Shown piece by piece: positions 8,997 through 17,781 of a DNA stretch of 64,000 nucleotides. Made by a program: the position numbers and the translations under genes. The first letter of the stretch is position 1; the number at the start of each line of letters is the position of its first letter. The notes below the pieces were generated by a model. That model did no database searches, was not told the origin of the DNA, and saw only the letters and a list, made by a program, of their open reading frames with translations. Origin of the DNA: Chlamydiota bacterium (GTDB lineage Bacteria; Chlamydiota; Chlamydiia; Chlamydiales; SM23-39); NCBI GenBank assembly GCA_013285585.1, contig JABDHH010000003.1, forward strand, positions 24,797 through 88,796. The letters are read 5' to 3'.

Positions 8997-10877
8997 ATGA
9001 TGATGAGATGGCTTTTGGCAATCTGTCTGTTGACTCAATATGGGTTCTCTCATAACAGAGCATATAACACAGCCTTTCAGGATGAATTTTTGCGTCAACA
9101 GAGGCAATACCTTGCCGCATCAGGCATCACAAGCCCTGCTCCGCTTGGATACATCCCAGTTACCATCGCCAACAACAGTACTTTCTCTGACACAGAGATC
9201 TATCTTCTTATCTTAATCAACAATAACTACAACATCATCACGTTTACGAATATAGGCGGACAGATGTTGGGACAACAAACCACTCCTCCACCGGCGACTT
9301 ATGTGTCCGCCCAAAGCTCCGGATCCTATACACTCAGCTCCTTCAACAACGGGAGCGGCGCTTACGTATTTTATCTGCCACTCACAATCAATATGGCAAA
9401 TTCCAGGATCTACTTTTCAGTAGGAGGCCCTCTCGACTGGTTTATTCGGGCAAGCGGACCCGTACAAGTAGCTCCGCTTGATTTTATCGACCTTTCACAA
9501 GATGGCTATTATACTGTCTATGACAAAATCGAATTCACCCTTAATGCAAACTCCTCGCTCACCATCAATCCCACTCTAGTCGATTACTATGGAATTCCCC
9601 TCTCTTTTTACGTCTCTGCATCGGGCAGCACCTTCTATGCAGGACTTCCTCCTTCGCTTGCGAGCGCCTCTATTTTTTCAACCTACAACACTTCAGCAAC
9701 CGCTCTGCCGACTACTCCCAATGGGGGAACAGAACCCAATTGGGCCGCCCTCTCGCTCGCCTATCAAGCCCCTAGCGGCATGTCTTCTCATCCCCTTCGG
9801 GTTCTTTCTCCAGGATCTGCTCTAAAAAGCGGCAATCCTATCGTCGCTACCCCTGCCTATCCAGATTATAGCAGCTTCAATAACTACTACCTCTCTGCGA
9901 ACAATTACATCCAATCGGGATGCAATTGGTTCACCAACGTATGGAAAAACGGTTCCAATAATGCCCTTTATCAAACCGCTCCTTTGTATGTCGACTTATC
10001 AGTGGCCGGACCCGGCTCAGGAGTCGCTACAGGACAAGTTGATAATTCGGGGAATTTTATCTTTACTGTCCCCGCTTCCGGATGCGGTTCTGGCAGCGCT
10101 TCAGGATTTAATTTAACCCTTCCGATTCCAACCACTTCGCTTCCCTTCTACACCGGATCTTTGAACGACTATACTCCCGCTCCAACCATACAAGGAGGCC
10201 AAGCTTACGCCACAGTGCTATGGGAGATCCTCTCTTCCGCTATCCTGGCAGGCATCGTCCCCCTAACGGGAACCGCCTGCACAAGTCCCCTTTCCGAAAG
10301 CTATATTCGGAGCCAGACGCTCTTCCAATCCAATGCAAATCTCTCCTGCACCAGCTCCGCCTCTACAAATCCTCCCTGGTATGATTTTTATTCCCAAACC
10401 TTTTTGGGAATGGGAAGCGGCCAATATACCAAGTACTATACATTCCCTTTTGCAGATGTTTGGCAAACAGACGGAACCATCACAGCGACCAATCTTCCTA
10501 CAGCCAATGCCGAAATCTTCATTAACATTGGAAATATGTCTGGAATCGTGATCCCCAATCCATTTAATGACACGAGTTCCTATATGGTCACCTTTACTGG
10601 ACTTCCTGGAGACGGCACAAAAGTCACGTTCGGATCAAACCCCGATTATTCACAAAATCCCCAAATCACACAGGGAGTACCCTATTCGGCTATTGGGGGA
10701 AGCATGTATATGGGGGTTACCTATAGTACAGGCCCCTACGCAGGACAGATTTGGGGAACTCACATCATCCCCTCAGTCTCCATTCCTGCGCTCAAACCAG
10801 TTCTCCCTGGCGTCATTACAATCTCCCAAGCTGCAGGAATTGTTTCCATTTCTGTAGGAGCCTCCCCAGGAAGTTAA
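8997..10877 (+). CDS. Secreted GH64-like beta-1,3-glucanase / thaumatin-fold protein
   Basis: A 626-residue secreted protein (signal peptide MRWLLAICLLTQYGFS) rich in Ser, Thr, Asn, Tyr and Gly. The middle has the pattern PLDFIDLS, YDKIEFTLN and INPTLVDYYGIPLSFYVS, which matches the start of GH64 laminaripentaose-producing glucanases and the thaumatin-like superfamily. A later YYTFPFADVWQTDGT fits the C-terminal part of the fold. It would hydrolyse beta-1,3-glucan, for instance in an amoeba or algal wall, but I cannot verify the catalytic acids. Three ATG codons in a row open the gene, and the first is used here. It is much longer than a single GH64 domain, so it may carry extra binding regions. 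Confidence 0.6.
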   Translation: MMMRWLLAICLLTQYGFSHNRAYNTAFQDEFLRQQRQYLAASGITSPAPLGYIPVTIANNSTFSDTEIYLLILINNNYNIITFTNIGGQMLGQQTTPPPATYVSAQSSGSYTLSSFNNGSGAYVFYLPLTINMANSRIYFSVGGPLDWFIRASGPVQVAPLDFIDLSQDGYYTVYDKIEFTLNANSSLTINPTLVDYYGIPLSFYVSASGSTFYAGLPPSLASASIFSTYNTSATALPTTPNGGTEPNWAALSLAYQAPSGMSSHPLRVLSPGSALKSGNPIVATPAYPDYSSFNNYYLSANNYIQSGCNWFTNVWKNGSNNALYQTAPLYVDLSVAGPGSGVATGQVDNSGNFIFTVPASGCGSGSASGFNLTLPIPTTSLPFYTGSLNDYTPAPTIQGGQAYATVLWEILSSAILAGIVPLTGTACTSPLSESYIRSQTLFQSNANLSCTSSASTNPPWYDFYSQTFLGMGSGQYTKYYTFPFADVWQTDGTITATNLPTANAEIFINIGNMSGIVIPNPFNDTSSYMVTFTGLPGDGTKVTFGSNPDYSQNPQITQGVPYSAIGGSMYMGVTYSTGPYAGQIWGTHIIPSVSIPALKPVLPGVITISQAAGIVSISVGASPGS

Positions 10878-10961
10878 AAGCTCGATCTCTTCCCAATCTA
10901 TTCAAGATTTAATGTCTCAGCTCTATGCTTTGGTTTTGCAATCCTCTCGGTATATCTACAC

Positions 10962-13181
10962 CTAAATAAAGATTTTGCGAAACCTGAACTTCTCTCCGCA
11001 AAGGATGAAGGCGATATTGTTCAATCCTGACGTATTTTCTAAAAGCATCGAATAATACTCTTGGTACTCTTCAAGAGTGATGTTTTCTTGCGGTTTTTTC
11101 AAGCCAAGAAACGTAAGATCCCCATCTTTTGAATTCGAAAGGAGATTAGGAAAAAATTGCTCTTCCGAATCGATTAATGGTGTGAAAAATAGGTCTGCAA
11201 TCCTCAATTTTAACTGATATCTGTTGAACTGTTCGATCAATTTTGCCTTTTTCTCTTCATCTTTTGTAACGGTTTTAATACAAATTTTTGACCGCGGCCA
11301 AAAATGACTCTGTTGTAACAAATAGGCCAAAGCAAGACCAAGTTCGAAGTTGCCGGGATATTTTCCTCTCCACCAGAGGTTGATTTGTTTGTTTTTCCGT
11401 GAAGGGTCGTTGTACAAGTAATCCTTTTGAACATCGTCTTTTAGAAGGATGACATTCTTTTCTTGCCGATAGGTATCCAATAATAGCTCGGTAAACGATC
11501 TTTTATCGAATGTTTCCGTGATCGGCAGGATCACGGTATTCGGCTTCAAAAATCCGAAACCATAATTTTGAATAATTTGCTTAGCGCCTTCGACAGGATT
11601 CAGTGAACGGATGCCATGAAGATGAGAGGGGATTTTGAAACCTTTCAGGTCTTCCTTAAGGTTTTGAAAGAACTTCTCGGGTTCCTCGGAAATCGAACTG
11701 GCGGCAAAAGTAAGAACGCCCCTGTCCTGGTTGATCGCGTGAGCGAAGAACGCAAGATTTTTATTGACCGAAGGAGTATCGAAGATCGTGAGGATATGAG
11801 GTCTCCAGCTTTTGGCGCTATGTTTCAATGTGCTGAGTTTTACAGTGCCTTTATGAACTAAATAAGAAAGGATCCCTTGTCTGAGATCGTCCCAGTTTCC
11901 CATGATTTTTCGCTTAGCTCCCCAAGTGCAGATGAGAGCAACCAAGAAAATTTCGATGAATGTAGCCCCAGGGTTGATCATGAACATCGCCATAAAACAA
12001 CCCATTCCCCCGAAAAACGGAATGATAGAAGGTACTCGAATCCCAGGCCGCCAACTGGGGTTCCGGATATAAATTTCGAAGAAAGCGATAAAATTGATCA
12101 GTGCATAAGAAACGAGGCAAGACATAGACAGGATCGGTATGATCTGATTGATATCGGTCGCTATGGTTAAAAGCAGAGCCAGAATCGAGACTGTTAGAGT
12201 CGCCACGCGGGGTTGGTTCGTCGGGCCGTATCCTTTAGCAAGAAAGCGCGGGAGAATGCCATCTTTGGCCACTGCCTGCATGACTCTCGGCCCGCCTATA
12301 ATCGTCCCAAGGGCGCTTGATAAAGTCGCAGCCCAAATTCCCATTACGATCAAATAGCCTACTTTAGAGATGTAATAAAGGATAAAAGGATAAGATATTA
12401 GAAGTTCAGAAGAGACATGGAAAGAGAGAAACAGCATGATCGCCATATAAATGCTATAGACGATGCCTATTGCGCCCAGCGTGCCAAGAGGCAGCGATCG
12501 GGATGGGTTGCTTAAATCTCCCGACATGGACATTCCGCTTTCAATGCCTGTCATGGCTGGGAAAAACAGGGCAAATCCCATCCAGAAAGTGATGGCGCTA
12601 GGGTCATTTGAGACAGGAACAAGAGTCTCAGGCGCGCCGCCGCTGCCAAGAAAGATCGCTGCGATGGCGACGGCCAAGCTGAGAAAAATGAACAGTTGGG
12701 TTTTTAGAGCAAAATCAGTGGAAAAATAAGAAACAAAAACCAAGGTGATCAAAGTTCCGGCTTTTAAAATCTGAATTGGAACATGTGGAAAAAATTCATA
12801 AAAGGAGAGAGAAAATCCTGTTACGCAAAGTGCGATCGAACATAGCTGAGAAATCAGGAGCAAAATACCGATCGCGCTTCCGAATTGAATGCCTAAAGAT
12901 CTGGAAATAATGTAGTAAGAACCACCGGCTCTCATTTTCATGTTTGATACGATTGCCGTTAGAGAAAGGCCTGTCGCGAAAAGCAAAAATGCTGAAAGAG
13001 TAATAATCACGCTCATTTTCAGAAGGCCGACAGACCCGAGAACCCAGCCCAGTCGCATGAAAAGAATCACGCCGATCATCTGCAGAATGTTCGGGATCAA
13101 AACACCCTTGATCGTACCGAACTTTCCCGAGGCGCTAGATTGAAAAATCGAAGAAAGATGAAACGGTAATTTTAAATTCAT
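10962..13181 (-). CDS. Cation-chloride cotransporter homologue (SLC12/CCC type)
   Basis: A 739-residue membrane protein of the APC superfamily. The N-terminus (GTIKGVLIPNILQMIGVILF and MRLGWVLGSVG) matches the first segment of Na-K-Cl and K-Cl cotransporters, and GGSYYIISRSLG, FFPAMTGIESGMSMSGDL and IIGGPRVMQAVAKDGILP are typical of the family. About 12 membrane segments fill residues 25-430. A soluble C-terminal domain of about 300 residues follows, as in CCC proteins. It would move cations with chloride or amino acids across the inner membrane. Bacterial CCC proteins exist but are rare. The gene stands alone, convergent with the glucanase-like gene. Confidence 0.8.
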   Translation of the reverse strand: MNLKLPFHLSSIFQSSASGKFGTIKGVLIPNILQMIGVILFMRLGWVLGSVGLLKMSVIITLSAFLLFATGLSLTAIVSNMKMRAGGSYYIISRSLGIQFGSAIGILLLISQLCSIALCVTGFSLSFYEFFPHVPIQILKAGTLITLVFVSYFSTDFALKTQLFIFLSLAVAIAAIFLGSGGAPETLVPVSNDPSAITFWMGFALFFPAMTGIESGMSMSGDLSNPSRSLPLGTLGAIGIVYSIYMAIMLFLSFHVSSELLISYPFILYYISKVGYLIVMGIWAATLSSALGTIIGGPRVMQAVAKDGILPRFLAKGYGPTNQPRVATLTVSILALLLTIATDINQIIPILSMSCLVSYALINFIAFFEIYIRNPSWRPGIRVPSIIPFFGGMGCFMAMFMINPGATFIEIFLVALICTWGAKRKIMGNWDDLRQGILSYLVHKGTVKLSTLKHSAKSWRPHILTIFDTPSVNKNLAFFAHAINQDRGVLTFAASSISEEPEKFFQNLKEDLKGFKIPSHLHGIRSLNPVEGAKQIIQNYGFGFLKPNTVILPITETFDKRSFTELLLDTYRQEKNVILLKDDVQKDYLYNDPSRKNKQINLWWRGKYPGNFELGLALAYLLQQSHFWPRSKICIKTVTKDEEKKAKLIEQFNRYQLKLRIADLFFTPLIDSEEQFFPNLLSNSKDGDLTFLGLKKPQENITLEEYQEYYSMLLENTSGLNNIAFILCGEKFRFRKIFI

Positions 13182-13278
13182 AGGGCTTGTATTATAATGA
13201 ATCTATATTAAATTTCAAGAGATTTTTCCTCTGATTTTGAATATTTTTTCTCAATTCGTGAATAGAAAAAAATAACTA

Positions 13279-13457
13279 TGAGGTGTCTGCAAATTGAGGT
13301 TCTGTCGATTTTTTGGTTCTTTTGAGCCGATTTTCGATTCAAGACTTGGAGGGCAATATCGACAACAGTATATGGCCCCCTCCCAAGCTTTGCAGTTCGA
13401 AAAGCGGCCAAAATCATCCAAACACTCAGACGTTCCCTCATTTTGCAGACACCCTCT
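13279..13457. repeat. Palindromic element F, about 180 bp
   Basis: The ends read AGGTGTCTGCAAA on the left and the reverse complement of GGTGTCTGCAAAATGAGGG on the right, and similarity continues inward on both arms (GCCGATTTTCGA against GCCGCTTTTCGA). The stretch is one imperfect long hairpin just downstream of aroC. A half copy lies at 22158-22236. Short frames reading through it (for example 13208-13441, minus strand) are by-products of the repeat, not genes. Confidence 0.6.
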
Positions 13458-13469
13458 AAATCAAAAAGC

Positions 13470-14564
13470 TCAAACTTTTGCGGAGCGGTTCATGAGAAGC
13501 GCGTCGGCCAAGACGAGGGCGGTCATCGCTTCGATGATGGGAACGGCGCGGATAGCAACGCAAGGATCGTGCCGCGACCCTTCGGGAAGGAGGAATTCCT
13601 TCTGTTCTCCTTGAGTAGAAACGGTCTTTTGAGGCTTTTGGATGCTGGAGGTAGGTTTGAACGCGACGCGGAACGTAAGAGGAAGTCCGGTAGAGATGCC
13701 GCCGAGGGTTCCTCCTGCGAAATTCGTAACGGTGGTCACTTTTCCCTGATCGTCGATGTCGAAGGCATCGTTGTGCTCGGAGCCTTTCATGCGTGCGGCG
13801 GCAAAGCCCGATCCGATCTCGAATCCCTTCGTCGCAGGCAAAGTGAGCATGGCATAGGCAAGCAGAGCTTCGAGTTTGCAGTACACAGGATCGCCGAGGC
13901 CGGGAGGGAGATGGGCGACGCCTTGGAGGACGCCTCCCAGCGAATCGCCTTCGTTTTTGGCTTTTTCGATGGCCGCCATCATCGCTTTGGCCGCTGTTTC
14001 ATCCGGGCAGAAGATGGGACTGGAAAAGGTCTTTTTCCTGACCGTATCGAGGCGGGAGAGATTCGGCTCGGCAATCTCTATGCCGCCGATCGCAGCGACG
14101 AAGGCGCACACTTCGATTTGATAATGGGCGAGCAGCTTTTTCGCTACCGCTCCCGCGGCGACGCGCGCCGCCGTTTCGCGAGCGGAAGAGCGCCCTCCTC
14201 CGCGGTAATCGAAGATTCCATATTTTTCGAGATAAGTGAAGTTAGCGTGGCCTGGCCTTAACAGTTCTTTGATCGGTTCGTATTTTGAGGAATCCACGTC
14301 TCTGTTGTGGATCAGCAGAGCTATGGGAGCTCCAGTCGTTTTGCTTTCGAAAACGCCTGACAAAATGTCCACTTCGTCTTTTTCGGACCGAGGAGAGGTA
14401 TAGGGATTTCCTCCAGGCTGGCGCAAGCTTAGTTCAGTGTCGATATCCGCTTTTGTCAGAAGTATTCCCGCGGGGCAGCCGTCGATGACGACGCCGATTG
14501 CCGGCCCATGCGATTCGCCGAACGTGGTGATGCGGAAGATCTGGCCGAAGTGGTTAGATGCCAT
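13470..14564 (-). CDS. aroC: AroC, chorismate synthase
   Basis: Converts EPSP to chorismate, the last shikimate step, using reduced FMN. The 364-residue protein has the family signatures GESHGPAIGVVIDGCPAG at the N-terminus, GHANFTYLEKYGIFDYRGGG with SSARETAARVAAGA, and the C-terminal GGISTGLPLTFRVAFKPTSS plus GRHDPCVAIRAVP-like region (EGSRHDPC). Length is normal. It is the last gene of an aroB-aroA-aroK-aroC run on the minus strand, 38 bases after aroK. Confidence 0.97.
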   Translation of the reverse strand: MASNHFGQIFRITTFGESHGPAIGVVIDGCPAGILLTKADIDTELSLRQPGGNPYTSPRSEKDEVDILSGVFESKTTGAPIALLIHNRDVDSSKYEPIKELLRPGHANFTYLEKYGIFDYRGGGRSSARETAARVAAGAVAKKLLAHYQIEVCAFVAAIGGIEIAEPNLSRLDTVRKKTFSSPIFCPDETAAKAMMAAIEKAKNEGDSLGGVLQGVAHLPPGLGDPVYCKLEALLAYAMLTLPATKGFEIGSGFAAARMKGSEHNDAFDIDDQGKVTTVTNFAGGTLGGISTGLPLTFRVAFKPTSSIQKPQKTVSTQGEQKEFLLPEGSRHDPCVAIRAVPIIEAMTALVLADALLMNRSAKV

Positions 14565-14602
14565 TCCTTCTATTATACAGAAGAATCTTTACGGTACACT
14601 CC

Positions 14603-15145
14603 CTAAAATCCGTTGGGCGGGTCTTGTAAAACTAAAAGAGACTGGAGCGCGGCGAGGACGCCAGCTTCATCGAGAGCGTCACAATCGATTTTTGCGGCGG
14701 GAACCGATTCATAGACCGGCCGTCTCTCTTGATACACTTCAAGGAAAGACGCTTTGGGGTCTTTTGTCTCCAAGAAAGCAGGTGTCTGGTGTTGCAGCAT
14801 TCTCTTTTGGAGAGTTTGGGCGCTGGTGGAAAGATAAACCAAACATCCGATTTTTTGGAGAAGCTCGACATTTTCTTGGTCGAGGACTGCGCCGCCGCCA
14901 AGCGCGATGATAGCGTTTTTCATAGGTTTAAGAGAGTGCAGGACCTCTTTTTCTAGCGCGCGGAACGATGCGGAGCCCAGCTGAATGTAGATTTCACGAA
15001 CAAGGGTGTGCTGGCCGGTTTTTTTTGCGAAGAACTCGACGATCAGGTCATCGGTGTCGATGAAGCGCCGGTGCATTTTTTGTGCGAGGAGCTTGCCGAA
15101 ATGGGTTTTGCCGCAACCTTTGAATCCGAAGAGAATCAGGTTCAT
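14603..15145 (-). CDS. aroK: AroK, shikimate kinase
   Basis: Phosphorylates shikimate with ATP. The 180-residue protein has the P-loop GFKGCGKTHFG at residues 7-17, the shikimate-binding DTDD near residue 32 and GGGAVL near residue 80, followed by the lid region RRPVYE. Its start overlaps the end of aroA by 4 bases, so the two are translated together. Size and motif order are standard. Confidence 0.93.
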   Translation of the reverse strand: MNLILFGFKGCGKTHFGKLLAQKMHRRFIDTDDLIVEFFAKKTGQHTLVREIYIQLGSASFRALEKEVLHSLKPMKNAIIALGGGAVLDQENVELLQKIGCLVYLSTSAQTLQKRMLQHQTPAFLETKDPKASFLEVYQERRPVYESVPAAKIDCDALDEAGVLAALQSLLVLQDPPNGF

Positions 15146-16431
15146 GGTAATGTCTCGATTTGCGCTCCGACAGATAGAAAGTCTTTCAAGAATCCCGGAT
15201 AGGTTTTTTCCGCGGCGCTTACTCCTTCTATGACGCTCTCCCCGGATGATGCTGCCATGGCAGCGACCGATAGCGAAAGAACGAGCCGGTGGTCGTGATG
15301 GGTTTGGACTTTAGCTCCTTTCAGCTTCGCTTGGCGAATCAGGAGTCCGTCGGGCTTCTCATCGATGTCGGCTCCCATTTTTTTGAGTTCCTGGGCGATG
15401 CAGTGGATCCTGTCCGATTCCTTGCTGCGGGCAATCGCGGCGTTTACGATCTCGGTCTCTCCTTCGGCAAAGCAGCCGATGACGGCGAGGATCGGCAGAG
15501 CGTCGATGAAATCGTTGCAATCGATCCGAGTTCCTCTGAGATGTCCGCCTTTTTTTACGGTCAATGTTCTTTGAGAAGAATCGATCTCAAAACGGGCGCC
15601 CATCCGTTGGAGAAGAGGGATGATCGCTTTATCTCCTTGAGGATCCTCCATGTCGATTGGAAAGATCGTCAATTCCGAATGGGTCAATAGTGCTGCGGCG
15701 ATAGGGAATGCGGCCGAGCTGAAATCTCCGGGAACGGTGTAGTCGAAAGAGCTTAAGTTTGCGCCGCCTTGCAGAGCATAGCGCTCGAAGTTCTCATTCG
15801 CGTAAGGAATGCCGAACCGCTCGAACCAGTGGAGAGTGAGGCCGATCCAGGGTTTTTCACCAGGATTCGTCACATGGATCTCGATCGGGTGAGGAGCAAA
15901 ACTGGCCGCGATCAGGAGTCCTGATACGGGCTGGGAATCGATGCCTTGGATCGCTACTTTATTTTTGACGAGGGGACCGCGGATGACGACGGGAGCGAAG
16001 CCGTCGCCTCGGCTGGAGACGGCGAGGGCCCCTAGCTGTGTCAATCCATCGAGAAGAGGTTTGACGGGGCGGTTATGCCGGATCGAATGGTCTCCGGTCA
16101 GGATGGTATAACTCGGCATCAACGCGGCCAAAGCGCCGATGAAACGGAGGACTTGGCCTGAATTGCCGCAATCGATCACGTCTTCGGCGCTTGCGAGCTT
16201 GCCTGCTGTCCCATCGACGGCGATTTCGGTTTCGGATACATCGACGACAGCTCCGAGAAGCCGCAAAGCTTTGACCATAGCATGGGTGTCGGGCGAATGA
16301 AGATAGCTGCGAATATGGCTGACCCCTTTTGCCATGAGAGCGAACGTAAGAGCCCTCAAGGTGTGGGATTTGGAGGAGGGGATGGCAAGGCGGCCGGAGA
16401 GCCGGCTCGGTTTGATCAGGTATTTAGACAT
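15142..16431 (-). CDS. aroA: AroA, EPSP synthase
   Basis: 3-phosphoshikimate 1-carboxyvinyltransferase joins PEP to shikimate-3-phosphate. The 429-residue protein has SSKSHTLRAL at residues 19-28, GNSGQVLRF near 92, the RPVKPLLDGLTQLGA segment, the mid-protein VPGDFSSAAF and the C-terminal HDHRLVLSLSVAA. All are diagnostic of the family. It overlaps aroB at its 5' end by 16 bases and aroK at its 3' end by 4, consistent with a single operon. Confidence 0.97.
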   Translation of the reverse strand: MSKYLIKPSRLSGRLAIPSSKSHTLRALTFALMAKGVSHIRSYLHSPDTHAMVKALRLLGAVVDVSETEIAVDGTAGKLASAEDVIDCGNSGQVLRFIGALAALMPSYTILTGDHSIRHNRPVKPLLDGLTQLGALAVSSRGDGFAPVVIRGPLVKNKVAIQGIDSQPVSGLLIAASFAPHPIEIHVTNPGEKPWIGLTLHWFERFGIPYANENFERYALQGGANLSSFDYTVPGDFSSAAFPIAAALLTHSELTIFPIDMEDPQGDKAIIPLLQRMGARFEIDSSQRTLTVKKGGHLRGTRIDCNDFIDALPILAVIGCFAEGETEIVNAAIARSKESDRIHCIAQELKKMGADIDEKPDGLLIRQAKLKGAKVQTHHDHRLVLSLSVAAMAASSGESVIEGVSAAEKTYPGFLKDFLSVGAQIETLP

Positions 16432-17507
16432 AATTCCTCTTGGATCAGCGCTTTCAATTCAGCCGCTGGCACAGTTCGGCAATAGCTTCCGTCAAAGGGA
16501 AGAGCGTGGCCGATCCGGTCGATCAGGACGAATCGGGGTTCTCGGGCTTTTGCTTTCTTATCGATCAGCATCGCATCGATCATCGGCTCTAAGGCGAAGG
16601 CTTTCGGTAGCTTGAAGGAAAAAGAGAATTTCCGAAAGAGGGTTTTGATGCGGGAAAAGTCCTCCTTGCTTAAGAAACCGAGCCGATGGCTGAGGCAGCT
16701 TTCCGCAATGCACCCGATAGCCACTGCTTCTCCATGAGGCATTTTGAATTGGGAGAGCGCCTCCAATGCATGGGCGATGGTGTGGCCGAAATTGAGAATC
16801 CTCCTAAGGCCGATGGTTTCGAGAGGGTCCTGTTCGACCACGTTTTTTTTCACTCGGATCGAAGAGAGAAGGAGCGACAAGAGTGATTTTTTCCAATGCA
16901 AAGGGTCTCGTTCTAAAAGTTCCCAGATCGAAGGATCGGCGATGAGGCCGTATTTGAGGATTTCAGCAAGGCCGTGAGTCCATTCCGGATCGGGAAGAGA
17001 TGCCAGCAAAGCAGGGTCGATGAGGATATGGCTTGGATGATAGATGGCACCGATCAGATTTTTACCAAAGGGAGTATCGACGCCGCATTTGCCGCCGATT
17101 GCGGCGTCGACCATAGCGAGCAAGGTCGTCGGTACGAGGATGTGCGGTACGCCGCGCATGTAAGTCGAGGCGAGGAAAGCTGTAAAATCGGTGACGACGC
17201 CGCCGCCAAGGCCGATGAGAAGGGTGTCGCGGCCGAATTTTCTCCGGAGAAGCTCGTCTTCGAATTTCTGTTTGGACTCTCGCGTCTTCGCTTCTTCGCC
17301 GCCGGTCAAGGGTAACATGCACCCTCCTGTCATTTCTTCGACCAGTTTCCCATAAGTGGAAGCGATGTTCGAGTCCGCGATGATTGCGATTTGACCGCTT
17401 CTGGAGCGGCAAATCTTGGCTAAGTCGCTTTTTAGAAGCCCTTCTCCTATGGCGATCTCGACTTGCGTCTTTAGAGGAGGAAGGTCGAGAGTGACAACTG
17501 TTTTTGA
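16416..17507 (-). CDS. aroB: AroB, 3-dehydroquinate synthase
   Basis: Cyclises DAHP to 3-dehydroquinate with NAD and a divalent metal. I use the ATG at 17507 (363 residues), which has a GGAG about 10 bases upstream; an in-frame ATG at 17531 lacks a ribosome site. Motifs include GGGVVTDFTAFLASTYMRGV, TTLLAMVDAAIGGKCGVD, the metal ligand region NFGHTIAHALE, and HGEAVAIG. First gene of the visible aroBAKC operon. aroD/aroE and aroF/G are not in the window. Confidence 0.95.
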   Translation of the reverse strand, partial: SKTVVTLDLPPLKTQVEIAIGEGLLKSDLAKICRSRSGQIAIIADSNIASTYGKLVEEMTGGCMLPLTGGEEAKTRESKQKFEDELLRRKFGRDTLLIGLGGGVVTDFTAFLASTYMRGVPHILVPTTLLAMVDAAIGGKCGVDTPFGKNLIGAIYHPSHILIDPALLASLPDPEWTHGLAEILKYGLIADPSIWELLERDPLHWKKSLLSLLLSSIRVKKNVVEQDPLETIGLRRILNFGHTIAHALEALSQFKMPHGEAVAIGCIAESCLSHRLGFLSKEDFSRIKTLFRKFSFSFKLPKAFALEPMIDAMLIDKKAKAREPRFVLIDRIGHALPFDGSYCRTVPAAELKALIQEELCLNT

Positions 17508-17605
17508 CATAACGCTAGTGCTCCATTTCAAAAGTTTAACGAAAGTCAGAGAGAATTGCGAGCAAATCGAGCAGCAGGTTTGCAGGAGGGCGCCGAAGCC
17601 ATGAC

Positions 17606-17618
17606 CTGATATTTGGTA
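17606..17618. repeat. Solo end of MITE-A
   Basis: CTGATATTTGGTA, the terminal 13 bases of MITE-A, sits alone right next to the full copy at 17622, separated only by TTA. It is either the relic of an earlier insertion or the product of an imperfect excision. Confidence 0.6.
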
Positions 17619-17621
17619 TTA

Positions 17622-17781
17622 TACCAAATATCAGAAATAACGTTGGGTTTGGCTACGTCAGCTCTGCAACAAATTTTTCGTCTTCACTCGTGCCTTGCCA
17701 TGCTGGCAATGGTCACTCGTTCCAGACAAAAAATTTGTGCAGCTTTCTTGCCAAACTCAACGTTATTTCTGATATTTGGTA
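17622..17781. mobile_element. MITE-A copy 2 (160 bp, TSD TTA)
   Basis: Same element as at 7613, with the same inverted ends, flanked by TTA at 17619-17621 and 17782-17784. On the minus strand the right-hand TTA is the TAA stop codon of sctT, so insertion occurred exactly in the stop codon and the duplication preserved it. The element now separates the secretion genes from aroB. Confidence 0.93.

Noticed and set aside
13208..13441. 77-residue minus-strand gene
   Set aside because: It lies almost entirely within palindromic element F and has no conserved content.
13443..14261. 272-codon plus-strand frame opposite aroC
   Set aside because: Antisense to chorismate synthase; Arg/Gly-rich nonsense composition typical of a shadow frame.
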